From Branchipolynoe longqiensis (taxonomy: Eukaryota > Annelida > Polychaeta > Phyllodocida > Polynoidae), in contig CM059187.1 of assembly GCA_030323885.1 (NCBI GenBank), forward strand, positions 128,197,525-128,261,524: a stretch of 64,000 nt of DNA, read 5' to 3'. Below, piece after piece: positions 10,488 through 21,795 of the stretch. Under the pieces are notes generated by a model, which worked only from the letters and a program-made list of their open reading frames with translations, was not told where the DNA came from and ran no database searches. Numbering within the stretch: the first letter of the stretch is position 1; every line of letters begins with the position of its first letter. Made by a program: the position numbers and the translations under genes.

Positions 10488-11310
10488 TGCTCATCCTACC
10501 TATTTACAATCTAATGTAAATGGAACGGAAAACCAGTCTCTCGGTGCTGAAAAAAAATGCAAGTTCTGATGAATAAACTGTTTCACCCCCAAAAAAGTAT
10601 AAAATGTAGGATGCTGTCATTGGTCTATGCAGCTTTATCTGTTGAACCAGTTACCACCAGCTGGTGATGTAACGCCCGAGGGTGTAACGGAGAGGGTCCG
10701 CTGGTGCAAACACATTTATTGCCGTGACGGACGTAATCAAGGACGCCGTTACGTAATGACGCCGTCAAAGTGGTCGTGACGTAACTGTAGCTCATGCTCC
10801 AGAACACACCACTTCCGGTAGAGGCTCCGCTGGTCCCCGAGGAGGGGCTGAAGCTTGAACCGGCGTGCTTACACTTTATAGAGGGGTGGGAGTTTTCTAT
10901 TTCATCTATAATCTTCGTTTAGGTAAGATTGTTGAAGCCTCAATGTGAACCTATATTACACGGTAATTGACGACCAAACTGAGATAATAGTATTTGCTCT
11001 GCGTTTGTATATAATATTGATTTGCAGTGAAATTAGTGTCCACAATATTTTACACTGGGTAAGCATTCTGTTTCAGACTCCCCTACACTGGTGGTTACGC
11101 TGGTCAGCCACACCCTGACCTAATTAGTAACCATAGTAAGCACACACCCACTACTACTAGTGTCTATCTGGGGGGACACACCCTGCCTCAATCGGTGCAA
11201 CACCCACTCAGTGTCCTTGACCTTGACCTGAGTGGCGAGGTGAAGGGTTGGGGGGAGCCCTTCATACGATTAAACTTTCTTTAAAAAGAAGCCAGAAACT
11301 TAAAAGCAGC
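10488..11310. other. Non-coding stretch, nothing recognised
   Basis: Includes a cluster of TGACGTAA/TTACGTAA-like words around 10690-10790. No family membership or coding potential was found. Confidence 0.35.
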
Positions 11311-11516
11311 GGCATTATTAGGATAGGACAAGGACTGGTTGACTTAGTGTCAGGATAATGTGACTGAGTGGGATATGAGGTCATGGTGCTGGTGGCCGGA
11401 TTTCCCAGTTGCGCAGCACTATAAAGTCACAATGAGTGTGCATTGTCAGAAGTCGGTACCAGTCCTGATATGAACTTCGATGTTGCCAGGACATAACATT
11501 CAACAACCAACCAACC
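11311..11516 (+). mobile_element. S1 SINE, 5'-truncated
   Basis: Starts at GGCATTATTAGGATAGGAC and runs through the full body to the tail ATAACATTCAACAACCAACC. The tRNA-like head is missing. Confidence 0.85.
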
Positions 11517-12029
11517 TAAAACCAGCTGAGGATGACACTTTCATGTACAACTCTGGACTGAAGAACAAGAGGCGATCAATTTCTTCTTTCATTTAAAAAT
11601 TGAAAATCTGTTGTTTCGATGTATCTCGTATTCCCATGTAGACAGGTGGGCAGACATTCAAATTCTGACAGTTCCAATACTATGTAGATCATTCTGTATG
11701 TCGTTATTGGTTGACCCAGAGTGCTGACAGAAAATTAAAGTTGAATAGTCCGATTGTAAAAATATACGGATTTTCGGTTAAGAATTATATATTGGCAGAG
11801 AGCATTATTAGTCTTGGGCGACGGAGTGGGGACGATGTTATATAAACTAAAAGTAATAATATCCCACTCCCATTATGACATGATATAAGCTGTGTGAAAT
11901 ATATGTTCATATATTATGCCTGAGATTAATGAAGAGATGTTCCTATATAAGAGGCAGTACATGATTGTTGAAATATGTCTCTATGCATCCATAAAGAGTG
12001 CAATTGGAGAAAAGACCATTTTAACAGAG

Positions 12030-12690
12030 ATCTATTGTAACTGTATAACTACCTGCCCCCCCCTGCCTTGACCACTGGGCTGGTCCACCAGCCTAATTTG
12101 CATATACACACAGGGCACCACCTGCAGCTGGGTTGAGTGACAGCTACCCCTACTGGGGGAGGGTGCCACCCACCCTGACTGTGGAGGTGCCTGATTGGCT
12201 GGCTGGGGACTGCCCAGTCACCTGCATCCCATTGGCCCTCTGACCACACTAGCCTCAAACCAAGATCTTAATTCTAGACTCTGCTTCAGACCCCCTGGAG
12301 AGAGATCACTCTACTCCTGACTCTGGAGTGAGGCACACCTACTCTTGAGCAGGAACCCCAGACACTCTGTCTGATGCTATCAAAATTCATCTATTCAAAT
12401 TGAGTGTGAACACAGCTATAGGACTCCTGTCCCATAAGCTGCAAGCACTGCTTTCTATACAGGCTAAAGTAGTAATGAGATCTTGTGTGGCTAGAAGGCA
12501 AGGGGTGTGGATGATAGGTCACTGGTAGGTGGACAGGAGTTGGTGTTAGTAAAGCACAACTTCCTCCACTGTTTATCTGTGTCTTGACTTCATTCTTCCT
12601 TAGCATTGGTTAATGAGTTGATAGACAAGTGATATGAAGGGGAGAGTTTCTGTAGTATTCTCTGGTGTCCCAAACGTGGCCGGGCATCCA
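12030..12690 (+). other. Possible diverged LTR with leader
   Basis: CTCTGGTGTCCCAAACGTGG at about 12659-12678 looks like a primer-binding site after an LTR. The preceding ~600 bp have an LTR-like makeup (a promoter-like first half and a T-rich segment before 12600). I could not find TG...CA inverted ends or a second copy, so this is tentative. Confidence 0.22.
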
Positions 12691-12702
12691 GTAATATTAT
12701 AC

Positions 12703-13002
12703 GATGACAATATCAAATTGTCAAAACCAAAACAAATATGTAGACTTAATTCTACATCTCAAACTTAAATACTTTTGCACTTTGTGGCCACACAAACGGG
12801 AATGTTGAGGCAATTGAATAGAAGATGTTACTGGAGACGCCTATGATGTCAGAGTTTTGGCATGCTTGCCACAATTAATTTTGGATGGTTGCAACTTCAA
12901 ATATTTCCAAAGTTAGCCATTAAAGAAGAAAGCGACTTCAAACTAAAGTAAGGTAGATGATCAGCCAGAAATTCAAAACCATCGGACTATGCAACTTCAA
13001 AG
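12703..13002 (+). mobile_element. M2 element, left end damaged
   Basis: Shows the M2 interior (TATCAAATTGTCAAAACC, AATGTTGAGGCAATTGAATAG, TCAGAGTTTTGGCATGCTTG) and the right end CCATCGGACTATGCAACTTC. The left terminal ~20 bp are not recognisable. Confidence 0.78.
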
Positions 13003-13280
13003 AGTTGCTAACCAAACACAATTTGAAATTCTATTTTACGGGGATGGATTTGTTTAAACAAAGGCTGGGTCGAAGGTTGTGTGTAGAAGAGTTTTAACAA
13101 ATGTTTGTATTTCCGTATTTTATACATAAAGGAGAATGGAAAAGAAGAATACCATATTAGTCCCCATATACTATTAACAGATTGTTGCCACTTAAAATAC
13201 AAGTAACCTATCTTTACCCAATTTCTTTCTGAACTGTCACGCATTACAGGTACATGTATAACATAAGTCTTCTTAAATGC

Positions 13281-13893
13281 TAAAACCATGTCCATACTGC
13301 TTAATATAGCACATGTTGGGGTAGGCAACGTAAAGGTAAAGCCAAGTTCATGCTGCTTAATATAGCACATGTTGGGGTAGGTAAGGTAAAGGTACAGCCA
13401 TGTCCATACTGCCTAATATAGCACATGTTGGGGTAGGTAACCTAAAGTTAAAGCCATGTCCATACCGCTTAATATAGCACATGTTGGGGTAGGTAACATA
13501 ATATTAAAGCCATGTCCATACTGCTTAATATAGTAAATGTTGGGCTAGGTGACATAAAGGGAAAGCCATGTCCATACTGCTTAACATAGCACATGTTGGG
13601 CTAGGTAACGTAAAGGTAAAGCCATGCCTATACTGCTTAATATAGCACATGTTGGGGTAGGTAACATAAAGTTAAAGCCATGTCCATGCTGTTTAAATTA
13701 GCACATGTTGGGGTAGGTAATGTAAAGATAAAGCCATGTCCATACTGCTTAATATAGCACATGATGGGGTAGGTAACATAAACATAAAGCCATGTCCATA
13801 CTGCTTACTGTAGCACATATTGGGGTAGGTAACATACAGATAAAGCCATGTCCATACTGCTTAAAATAGCACATGTTGGGGTAGGTAACATAA
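13281..13893. repeat. 56-bp tandem repeat, 11 units in register
   Basis: The CCATG-like word of each unit falls at 13286, 13342, 13398, 13454, 13510, 13566, 13622, 13678, 13734, 13790 and 13846: a period of exactly 56 bp ten times running. Each unit reads roughly TAAAGCCATGTCCATACTGC, then TTAATATAGCACATGTTGGG, then GTAGGTAACATAAAG. Units differ by point substitutions only. 56 is not a multiple of three, so a coding repeat is unlikely. Confidence 0.93.
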
Positions 13894-14321
13894 TATCTTC
13901 ATACCGATGTATTCTTGTGCAACTACTCACACAAATACTATTTAATATATGTCTATCCCCAAAGAAATCAATTTGAGAAATAATATTATGGTATAATCTA
14001 TTTGGGAAAAGAACATTTTACTGAATCCAAAGATTTAACACCGGATGCTAATTAATTATGGATATTTGACCGGAAGTGGTTATGATAGCGCTCCTAGCGG
14101 TGTACCGTGGAGTAGTGTGGTAGTGGATGAAGGATGGATTTCCTACTTACAAGTTCCCAGACTGAGGGGGGATTATCTCCTTAACTCGACTAATCCCAGG
14201 GACGGAGCCGAACCTTACACATACGTGGATCACTCCCACACAGCAGTAACTCACACTCAAATCTCTACCACGGACATCCGGGTTTCTCGCTAGGAAAGAC
14301 TGGAAACAGATTCATTAATCG
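13894..14321. other. Non-coding spacer, nothing recognised
   Basis: A short frame (14045-14293) exists but has no recognisable domain. No repeat family identified. Confidence 0.35.
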
Positions 14322-15205
14322 GACCGGATGTGGTGGCGGAATCGTTAGAGCGCAACCTTCCCATAGTGGAAGGTCGAAAGGTTGAATGCTGGTCGAGTCA
14401 AACTAGTGACTTATGGTACTGTCACATTACGACTTTTCTCGCCAATGCGCGTCGACGTGTGTAATATTTGGCGAAACGTCTGGAGACGTCTGGAAGCATT
14501 ATGCGCGCATTAGGCGTGCGTTGGTACACATTGATGGACGGCGACAGTCGGTGAGGATCGGCGGCATGCGCCATGGTGCGTCGAAAGTTTTCTGCTTGCA
14601 CAAAACTTTTGAAGTGTGCCAACGTGTGGGTGCCAACGTTATGGGGACATTAGGCACAGGTCAAGATCCGTTGGATGCGCTGGAATAATGTTATGCAAAT
14701 GTCAAGGACATGTCGCATGTGCGTTAGGGTCATCCCCACACGTTGCGCCAATATGTTGCTTTGTTGTTTTACGTCCTAGCTACATCGAAGGTCATATCAG
14801 GACGGTGCGCCAAAACTTCTTTTTTTTTCTCACGCGTTGATATATGTTACCACAACCTCGGCCGCACGCTACCAACACATTCCACTGACATCAAACTTTT
14901 TCTGACGTTTGACGTTTCTCGCCTTTTTTGCGCATTGGCGGCGAGATACGTCGTAGTGTGACAGGGCTATTACACAATTGATACATGTCACTTCCTAACC
15001 TGGTACTTGGCACTACGAGGTCAGGGACTGGTCAGCTCAGTATCACAGCTCTCAGGATAATATGACTAAGTTAACTAAATGGGATATCAGGTTATGATGC
15101 TAGCAGTCCGGTTTCCCAGTAGCCATGCTTGTGCACTGTCAGACATCGGTACCTCTCCTGACATGAGGTTAGATGTTGCTAGGATCAAGCCCAAACAAAC
15201 AAACT
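14322..15205 (+). mobile_element. S1 SINE split by an M1 element
   Basis: The 5' part (14322-14413) has a tRNA-like head and GAGTCAAACTAGTGACTTA. The 3' part (14970-15205) resumes TTACACAATTGATACATGTC and continues with the S1 body to TGTTGCTAGGATCAAGCCC. Removing the insert and one TTA restores the order seen in uninterrupted copies (…CAATGACTTA, AAAATTGATACTTGTC…). Confidence 0.85.
14414..14969. mobile_element. M1 PIF/Harbinger-like MITE, copy 1
   Basis: 556 bp, from TGGTACTGTCACATTACGAC to CGTCGTAGTGTGACAGGGCT(A), with inverted ends and TTA on both flanks (14411-14413, 14970-14972). A 3-bp TWA duplication is diagnostic of the PIF/Harbinger superfamily. There is no transposase. The interior is rich in ACGT words. 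It contains a 47-bp piece that matches the reverse-strand S1 3' end at about 14757-14803. Confidence 0.83.
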
Positions 15206-15837
15206 TCATGAGCGTAAACGCCTCATTGAATAGCATCATGACTAACCTGCAAAATTGTGCATGTTGCTGGTAACATGAGTAATTCACGACGTTGGAGACC
15301 ATGCTAGTGTACCAGGATAATTACCCTGACGCGTTGCTAGTGCATTCTCGCACATCACCAATATCGTAGTAGCATCTGTATCACTATGGGTACATAAGGT
15401 TTCATGGTAAATCTAAACAACGCCAGCGGGCATTCACTACTGGAGCATCACAGGGTGCGGATCGATTTCAAAATTTAAATCCGAACGGTTAAGGCCCACC
15501 TTCTGTTCTAAAAATACAAATGTTAATATATATCATAAACCATATGGGTAACTTGATGTTAACTGCAACTTATAAGAAATACTTGAAGCTATGTAAAAAA
15601 TGTCAGTGGTATTGTGAAAAATGTTTATTGACATTGACAATTTTACTGTTTGCATGAAAACACATTGCACTTGAAATTTGATGTTATGAGCTCAATGGTA
15701 AAAATATAAGTTCATGTGCACTATTTCTGCCTCTTGCCTCGTGAATTATACTAACCCCTACCAAGCCTCAGCCAAATTAAACCAAAAAAAAGCAAACTAA
15801 ATGAATCATTATCGCTACCTTGCCCGGTGTTTAGTAT
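15206..15837. other. Non-coding spacer, nothing recognised
   Basis: AT-rich unique-looking sequence with no supported feature. Confidence 0.35.
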
Positions 15838-16010
15838 TCCTAGGATAGGACAAGGACAGGGCAGCTCAGTATCTGATCAATGTGACTAATTGGATTATCG
15901 GCTCACAGTGCTGGTTGATGCGGGGTATGCCTTTGAGACAACGCTATGGAGTCCCGAGGAGTGCAAATTCTGTCTGATATGGCATTGCATGTTGCTGGGA
16001 TATCAAATCT
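15838..16010 (+). mobile_element. S1 SINE, degraded and 5'-truncated
   Basis: Recognisable by AGGATAGGACAAGGACAGGG at the start, AATGTGACTAATTGGATTAT in the body, and TGTTGCTGGGATATCAAAT at the end. Many substitutions indicate an older copy. Confidence 0.7.
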
Positions 16011-16186
16011 TCACAAGGTAAACTGCAAACCATCACTCTAAATAGCCTTACCGCATTGCTAAAGTTAGATGGCGATCGACCGCTATGTGGCAGTGTAATA
16101 GTCATGGAGTGGTGAATCAATAGTAGTGTTTGTCATATTGCATGGGTTTTAGGCATGATAGATAGACGAGAGCCATGAAATATACC

Positions 16187-16400
16187 AGACGGGATGGCCG
16201 AGTGAGTTAAAGCGTCCGTATCCTGTGTTGGTAGATCATGGGATCGTGGGTTCGAATCCTGGTCGAGTCAAACCAATGACTTAAAAACTGATCCTTGTTG
16301 CTTCCTAGCCAGGCGCTTGGCAATATTAGGATAGGGCAAGGAGCAGTGGAATGAGGAAGACCAATTGTCCAGGAATGAAATTTCCCCTGCTTAAACAACT
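16187..16400 (+). mobile_element. S1b SINE (S1 head, alternative 3' end)
   Basis: The head is AGACGGGATGGCCGAGTGAG (A box TGGCCGAGTGAG) with B box GGGTTCGAATCC. It shares S1 sequence as far as AGGATAGGGCAAGG. It then switches to AGCAGTGGAATGAGGAAGAC, TTTCCCCTGCTTAAACAAC, TAATGTAC and poly-A, as in the reverse copy at 8911-9144. Confidence 0.85.
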
Positions 16401-16439
16401 AATGTACAAAAAAAAGATATATATATCAAGATTAGGTTG

Positions 16440-16890
16440 CCAGCTTTGTTCACGATAGACGATGTTCAAATAGACGCTATGCAAGTAGACGGTACCAGAT
16501 GGTTGGTTGTTGTAGTTTTACATCCTAGCAACATCTAAGGTCATATTAGGATGGCTACTGACTTGTGACAGTGTGCACTGATGGCGATTTCATAGTGCTG
16601 CCCCACTGGGAGACCAGGTTGCCAGTACCATGACCTGATATCACACTCAATCACATTATCCTAATACTGAGCCAACCACTCCTTGCCCTATTCTAATAAT
16701 GCTGAGTGCCTGGCTAGGAAGTGACAAGTATACATTTTTAAGTAATTGCTTTGCCTCGACAAGAATTCAAACCCTTGGATTCGCGGGAGACGGGTGCTCA
16801 ACTCATTCGGCCATCCCCTTTGGTCAAAGAGACGTTTTGAAGTAGATGTTAGTTAATTAGACGTTGACCAGATAGACTATGTAAATGCTA
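16440..16890. repeat. Degenerate TAGACG-rich repeat interrupted by a SINE
   Basis: ATAGACG/GTAGACG words recur every ~18-25 bp at 16455-16495 and again at about 16825-16880. The reverse S1 copy at 16499-16824 lies between them, which suggests the SINE inserted into a short degenerate tandem repeat. Confidence 0.45.
16499..16824 (-). mobile_element. S1 SINE, near full length
   Basis: Reverse copy from the tail (GGTTGTTGTAGTTTTACATC) to the head (CATTCGGCCATCCCCTTTGG). The body is intact, although the B box region (AATTCAAACCCTTGG) has decayed. Confidence 0.85.
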
Positions 16891-17117
16891 TTGGATCGTC
16901 TGGAGTACCTCCTTTACTGGGTGTGTTCCTTCTTAACACTAATAACAGCCAGTCAGGTAGATGCCTCTACATTACATATATTAAACATCCACCAAGACGA
17001 TTTTTGCATATGTTCATTATGTGCATACTATTCAGATCTCACAAATTTGTTCTCGATAAACTGCTATGAAGACTAATGGTGTATGTACCTTTTCTAGTGG
17101 ATATCACATAGGAACGT

Positions 17118-17445
17118 GAGGCTATGGCCTAATCGGTAGAAGGTGGGCTTCGCGTGGGGAAGGTCGGTAGTTCGGTTCCCGGTTGAGTCAAACCAATGAG
17201 TTTAAAGTTGATACTTGCCGCTTCCTAGCCTGGCGATCGGCATTAATAGGAGAGGGCAAGGATGGGTTAGCTCACTGTCAGGATAATGTGACTGAGTGGG
17301 ATATTGGGTCATGGTATCGGCGGTTCGATTTCCCAGTGGGGCAGCACTATAAAGTTGCCAGGATTGTGCACTATTACAAGTCGATACCCATCCTGATATG
17401 ACATTAAATGTTACCTAGGACATAAAACTCCAACAACCAACAAAC
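17118..17445 (+). mobile_element. S1 SINE, near full length
   Basis: The head has A box TGGCCTAATCGG and B box GTTCGGTTCCC, then GAGTCAAACCAATGAG, the full body, and the tail ATAAAACTCCAACAACCAAC. Confidence 0.88.
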
Positions 17446-17983
17446 CATGATTAAACAAGTAAGCCATTTAGTAACCATTGATACTGTTTCACATGTCGCA
17501 TCCTGAACTGCTATTTGGACATGTGTAAAACGAAGTTTGCTGATTGTTTAACGCGTGTCCGCAACAAAGCCCGAACAAAAACTTGGTAGAATTGATTCGG
17601 TTACTTTGGTTTCACAAAGAAGATATCTATGGCTTAAGATACATTCAGCATTAGATAGTACACAAGTCATTCGGTTTTGCAAGCGATATATATTTAATCG
17701 AGATCCTTTGATTTCATTTGCAGACGAGGAGGGTAGAGTGATTAACGTGCGGTTATGCGTAACTACGGAGTTATATCGGTGTGTTTTTCTTTTTCTTTTC
17801 TTGCTTCGTTATTGGTAGTTTTTTTTTTTTGCAGAATGAAGGCAGTACATGATTTGCTGTGAACACTATACGCTGACAGATCAAAGAACACCTGAGGTAT
17901 TGCAAGGCACTACCAATGGTCGTTGAACCCGGAGAGTTTTGCGAACCAATGTTGTGTACTGAACATTGATATGCTTGATCCAT
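17446..17983 (+). other. Non-coding stretch with one unrecognised open frame
   Basis: A frame of 87 codons (17555-17818) is of mixed, non-repetitive composition and includes RYLWLKIHSALDSTQVIRF, but I recognise no domain and see no splice or promoter context. It may be chance. Confidence 0.2.
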
Positions 17984-18781
17984 CAAGTCACCGTCCTGAT
18001 ATGACCTTATACCCCTGTCACACTACAACGTAACGAGCTAACGTAAGCCTGACGTGATCACATTTGGTCATTACGTTGTCGTACGTTGGGTTACGTTATT
18101 ATGACGTCATAATGACGTTAGACTGACATCAAGCTACGTCATGTTACATCATGTTACGTCGGCGCACGTCAATGTTTTGAACCTGTTCAAAACTTTCGAC
18201 GTGATGCGAACGTAAGGGTTTACGTTCGCCGTACGTTCTGTACACGTTCGGCGAACGTCAATGACGTTAAACGGACGTTAGTCTAACGATCCTCACTACG
18301 TTCCACTACGTTCCACTACGTTCCACTCATTGACCCACATTAAAGCAAGTGGAAACGTCCAAGCGGCGTAATGGGAAAGTCAGAAGAACGTCAGGAGAAC
18401 GTCAGGAGAACGTCAGGAGAACGTCAGGAGAACGTCAGGAGAATGTACGTTCAGCGTTTTGCCAACGTTTAATGACGTAAAGTAACGTAAAGCAACGTAA
18501 AGCAATGTAAAGCAACGTAGTTCTGGCGATGGAATAACGTTCATAACGTCCCGTCAGCGTCATTACGTTGTCCTCTCTCGTTGAATGACGGTATCACTAC
18601 GCTTTACCAACGTTACGCTCTCGTCCACTACGCTGCATCCACGTTCAACTTGTGCCCAAAGTTGCATACTACGCTGAGAAGTTCAACGTTCTTCACGTTC
18701 TCCCTACGTTGACGTCGTTACGTCGTAGTGTGACAGCCCCATTAGATGTTGCCAGGACGTAGCACTTCAACAAACAAACAA
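17984..18781 (+). mobile_element. S1 SINE 3' end split by an M1 element
   Basis: 17984-18009 reads CGTCCTGATATGACCTTA at its end. 18742-18781 resumes TTAGATGTTGCCAGGACGTA with the tail CTTCAACAAACAAAC. Joining across the insert with one TTA gives the normal S1 order, in which GACCTTA is followed by GATGTTGCTAGGACG. Confidence 0.85.
18010..18741. mobile_element. M1 PIF/Harbinger-like MITE, copy 2
   Basis: 732 bp, from TACCCCTGTCACACTACAAC to CGTCGTAGTGTGACAGCCCCA, flanked by TTA (18007-18009, 18742-18744). Internal mini-arrays: CACTACGTTC (10 bp, about 18294-18327), AGAACGTCAGG (11 bp, about 18384-18440) and TAAAGCAACG (10 bp, about 18474-18519). No coding capacity. Confidence 0.88.
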
Positions 18782-18804
18782 TCCATCAGGTCATTTACAA
18801 GATA

Positions 18805-19160
18805 TTATTAGAATCGATGTGTTTGTTTGTTTGTGTGTGTGTGTCTGTTTGTGTGGAGGTTGGTGGTGAGTTTCGGTGGGTGGGGGGTGGGGTGGAACGA
18901 GGATTGGCGTGGGGGGTGGGTGTTGGTGGGGTGGGGGTAGGGTGGGGGTTTGGTTTGGGGTGGGTGTTGGTGTGCGGTGGTATTGTGACTGCAGAGCTGT
19001 ATACCTATGAATCTGGAATGAGTGTGGAGTCGGAGTGGTGTGGGTGTGGACTGTGGAGTTGGTGTGGAGTTGGTGTGGGTGTGGGTGTGGGTGTGGGTGT
19101 GGGTGTGGGTGTGGGTGTGGGTGTGGGTGTGGGTGTGGGTGTGGACTGGAGTGTGGAGTG
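18805..19160. repeat. GT/GGGTGT-rich low-complexity block
   Basis: G/T-rich throughout, with a clean (GGGTGT)n hexamer array at about 19062-19144. It produces Gly-Val-rich and, on the other strand, Pro-His/Thr-Pro-rich open frames that I do not treat as genes. Confidence 0.9.
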
Positions 19161-19235
19161 GGTGTGGAGTGCGTGTGACATGAGTAGGTGGGTTGCGTAT
19201 AGAGGGAAAGGGGGTGAAGCTGAAAGGTGGGCATA

Positions 19236-19375
19236 CAAAGTTGCGGTTCCCTGCGGTTCCTTGCGGTTCCCTGCGGTTCCCCGCGGTTACCGGTGGTTAC
19301 TCGTGGTTACCGGTGGTTACCCACGGTTACCGGTGGTTCCCCACGTTTACCGGTGGTTACCTGTGGTTACCACGT
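19236..19375. repeat. About 10-bp minisatellite (GCGGTTCCCT / GGTGGTTACC types)
   Basis: Starts with GCGGTTCCCT-like units and passes into CGGTGGTTAC-like units. About thirteen units in all. Confidence 0.85.
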
Positions 19376-19436
19376 CAGAGTCAGTGTCCTCTGTTGTGGT
19401 CACCTGCTGACAGCCAGCTTAAGATAAGCCGCCAAG

Positions 19437-19570
19437 AACATAGGTTGTTGGAGTGTTACGTCCTGGCAACATTTAAGGTCATATCAGGACGGGTACTGAC
19501 TTTCTGACAGTGCGCACTCATGGCAACTTTATAGTGCTTCTCCAGTGGGAGACTAGGCCGCCAGCACCAT
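19437..19570 (-). mobile_element. S1 SINE, 3' half only
   Basis: Reverse copy running from GTTACGTCCTGGCAACATTT to GCCGCCAGCACCATG. The 5' half of the element is missing. Confidence 0.83.
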
Positions 19571-20220
19571 GTACATTTTTTTAAATGGTCATGAGAATTG
19601 GGGAAAAATAGAAGTTAAAAAATAGAAAGATCTTCCGTGTATTTATTTATACCCTCAGAATTTGCTCTACATAGTGACTATATTTTAATATGCCTATGGT
19701 ATTACGATTGTAACTTGTACCAAACGGAGAAACAGGTGCCGAAAGCGAGCCCAGGAATTTGTATTTAAATCACGGCAACCATCGGTGCTATTTTTTTGTT
19801 CTGCCTCACTCTTTTTCTTAAACTGTCATCTCCGTGTGCGTCAATCAATGACCTATCGCTGGAAATTATTTATCCATTTTGGTGAGAAAAAAAAGTGGCA
19901 GAACAATTAAGTGTTTACTCTTTTAAACCAAAACGGCAACCTGTAAGGTCTCAACGTCAGTGGACGCTGTTATTTGCCGCGCTTTATTTGTGGGTCGATC
20001 ATTTGCGATTCAAAGTATTAATTGCATTAAGTAACTTCCCGTGGCCCAGGAAGAGACATACCAAGCCGTAAAGAGGAGGACGCCTTATTCTGCCAACAAG
20101 TCCTGTCGTGTGATGAAAGCCATCAGTAGGGTGCTTTTTGCGGTTGTTTCTGTAGTTGTTGTGACAATCCATGTTTTCACTGCGCTCTCATTGTGTGTAG
20201 TACGGTCGCCAGCTCGCCAT
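19571..20220. other. Non-coding, unique-looking stretch
   Basis: No repeat family recognised. A short frame over 20041-20484 runs into the CT-rich block downstream and is not convincing as coding. Confidence 0.35.
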
Positions 20221-20221
20221 C

Positions 20222-20690
20222 CTCGCCCTCCATCCTCCACCATCCACTCTACTGTCCCTTCCTCTCCTCTCCTCTTGTCTCCTCTCATCTCCAATCATCT
20301 CCTCTGCCCTCCGCTCCTATGCTCGGTCCTGCCCTGCCCCCCTCTCCCTTACTCTCCCTTCCTCTCCTCTCCTCTCCTCTCCTCTCCTCTCCTCTCCCTT
20401 CCTCGCCTCTCCTCTCCCTTCCTCCTCCCATCCCCATCCCGTCCCGTCCCCTCCTCTCGTGTCCTCTCCCATCCCCTCCCCTGACGTCCTTTCCGCTCTC
20501 CTGACCATCACCAACCCTCCCCGCTCTCCTCCCCTCCCGCATTTCCCCTCACACTCAGTTCCAGTCTCCTTTTCCTCCCCCCTCCCCCTTCTGATTTCTG
20601 TTCCTCCCATTTCCTCTCCTTTCCTCAATTCCTCTCTCGTCCCCTCTTCTTGCTTCTGCACCCTCCTTCCCCTACTCGCTTGCCCGATCA
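20222..20690. repeat. CT-rich (CCTCT)n low-complexity tract
   Basis: Almost pure pyrimidine on the plus strand, dominated by TCCTCTCC units, cleanest at about 20353-20400. Confidence 0.9.
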
Positions 20691-20759
20691 CCCCCACCAT
20701 CACTATGACGCTCCTGACCATCACCAACACGATTACCGTCAACACCACCACCACCACTA

Positions 20760-21640
20760 CTACCACTACCATCACCACCAAGACCCTTACCACCACCATC
20801 ATCACCAACACCCTTACCATCACCATCATCACCAACACCCTTACCATCACCATAATCACCAACACCCTTATCATCACCATCATCACCAACACCCTTACCA
20901 TCATCATCACCATCAACACCAACACCCTTACCATCACCATCATCACCAAACCCTTACCATCACCATAATCACCAACACCCTTATTGTCACCATCATCACC
21001 AACACCCTTACCATCACCATCATCACCAACACCCTTACCATCACCATAATCACCAACACCCTTATCATCACCATCATCACCAACACCCTTATCATCACCA
21101 TCATCACCAACACCCTTACCATCACCATAATCACCAACACTCTTATCGTCACCATCATCACCAACATCCTTAACATCACCATCATCACCAACACCCTTAC
21201 CATCACCATCATCACCAACACCCTTACCATCACCATCATCACCAACACCCTTATCAACACCATCATCACCAACACCCTTACCATCACCATCATCACCAAC
21301 ACCCTTACCATCACCATCATCACCAATGCCCTTACCATCACCACTACCCTTACCATCACCATCATCACCAACACCCTTACCATCACCATCATCACCAACA
21401 CCCTTACCATCACCATAATCACCAACACCCTTATCGTCACCATCATCACCAACACCCTTACCATCACCATCATCACCAACACCCTTACCATCACCATCAT
21501 CACCAACACCCTTACCGTCACCATCATCACCAACACCCTTACTATTACCAACACCATTAACATCACCAACACCATTAACATCACCAACACCATTAATATC
21601 ACCACCACAATTACCACCACCATCATCATTATCATCACGA
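20760..21640. repeat. 27-bp satellite array
   Basis: About 31 units built from ACCATCACCATCATC + ACCAACACCCTT. The last units drop to AACACCATTAACATCACC types. The unit is nine codons and contains no stops, which creates very long open frames encoding HHHHHQHPY-type or TITIITNTL-type nonapeptides. The apparent frame change near 20900 comes from a short irregular unit. I do not call this a gene. Confidence 0.93.
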
Positions 21641-21795
21641 ACATCATTACTGGTAGGTATGTGAACTATGTAACACGGCCTGCAGGGCGGTCACGTGCTG
21701 GTCACGTGAGCGAGTTGGCGCGTCACCGGCGGGCGTCGAATAAAGCCAGTCCGTACACTAGCACTCGAGTTGTCTACATTTGTCCATATACTACA

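Noticed and set aside
13281..13893. A CRISPR-like array because of regular spacing
   Set aside because: The whole 56-bp unit repeats, with no distinct spacers, and the genome is animal.
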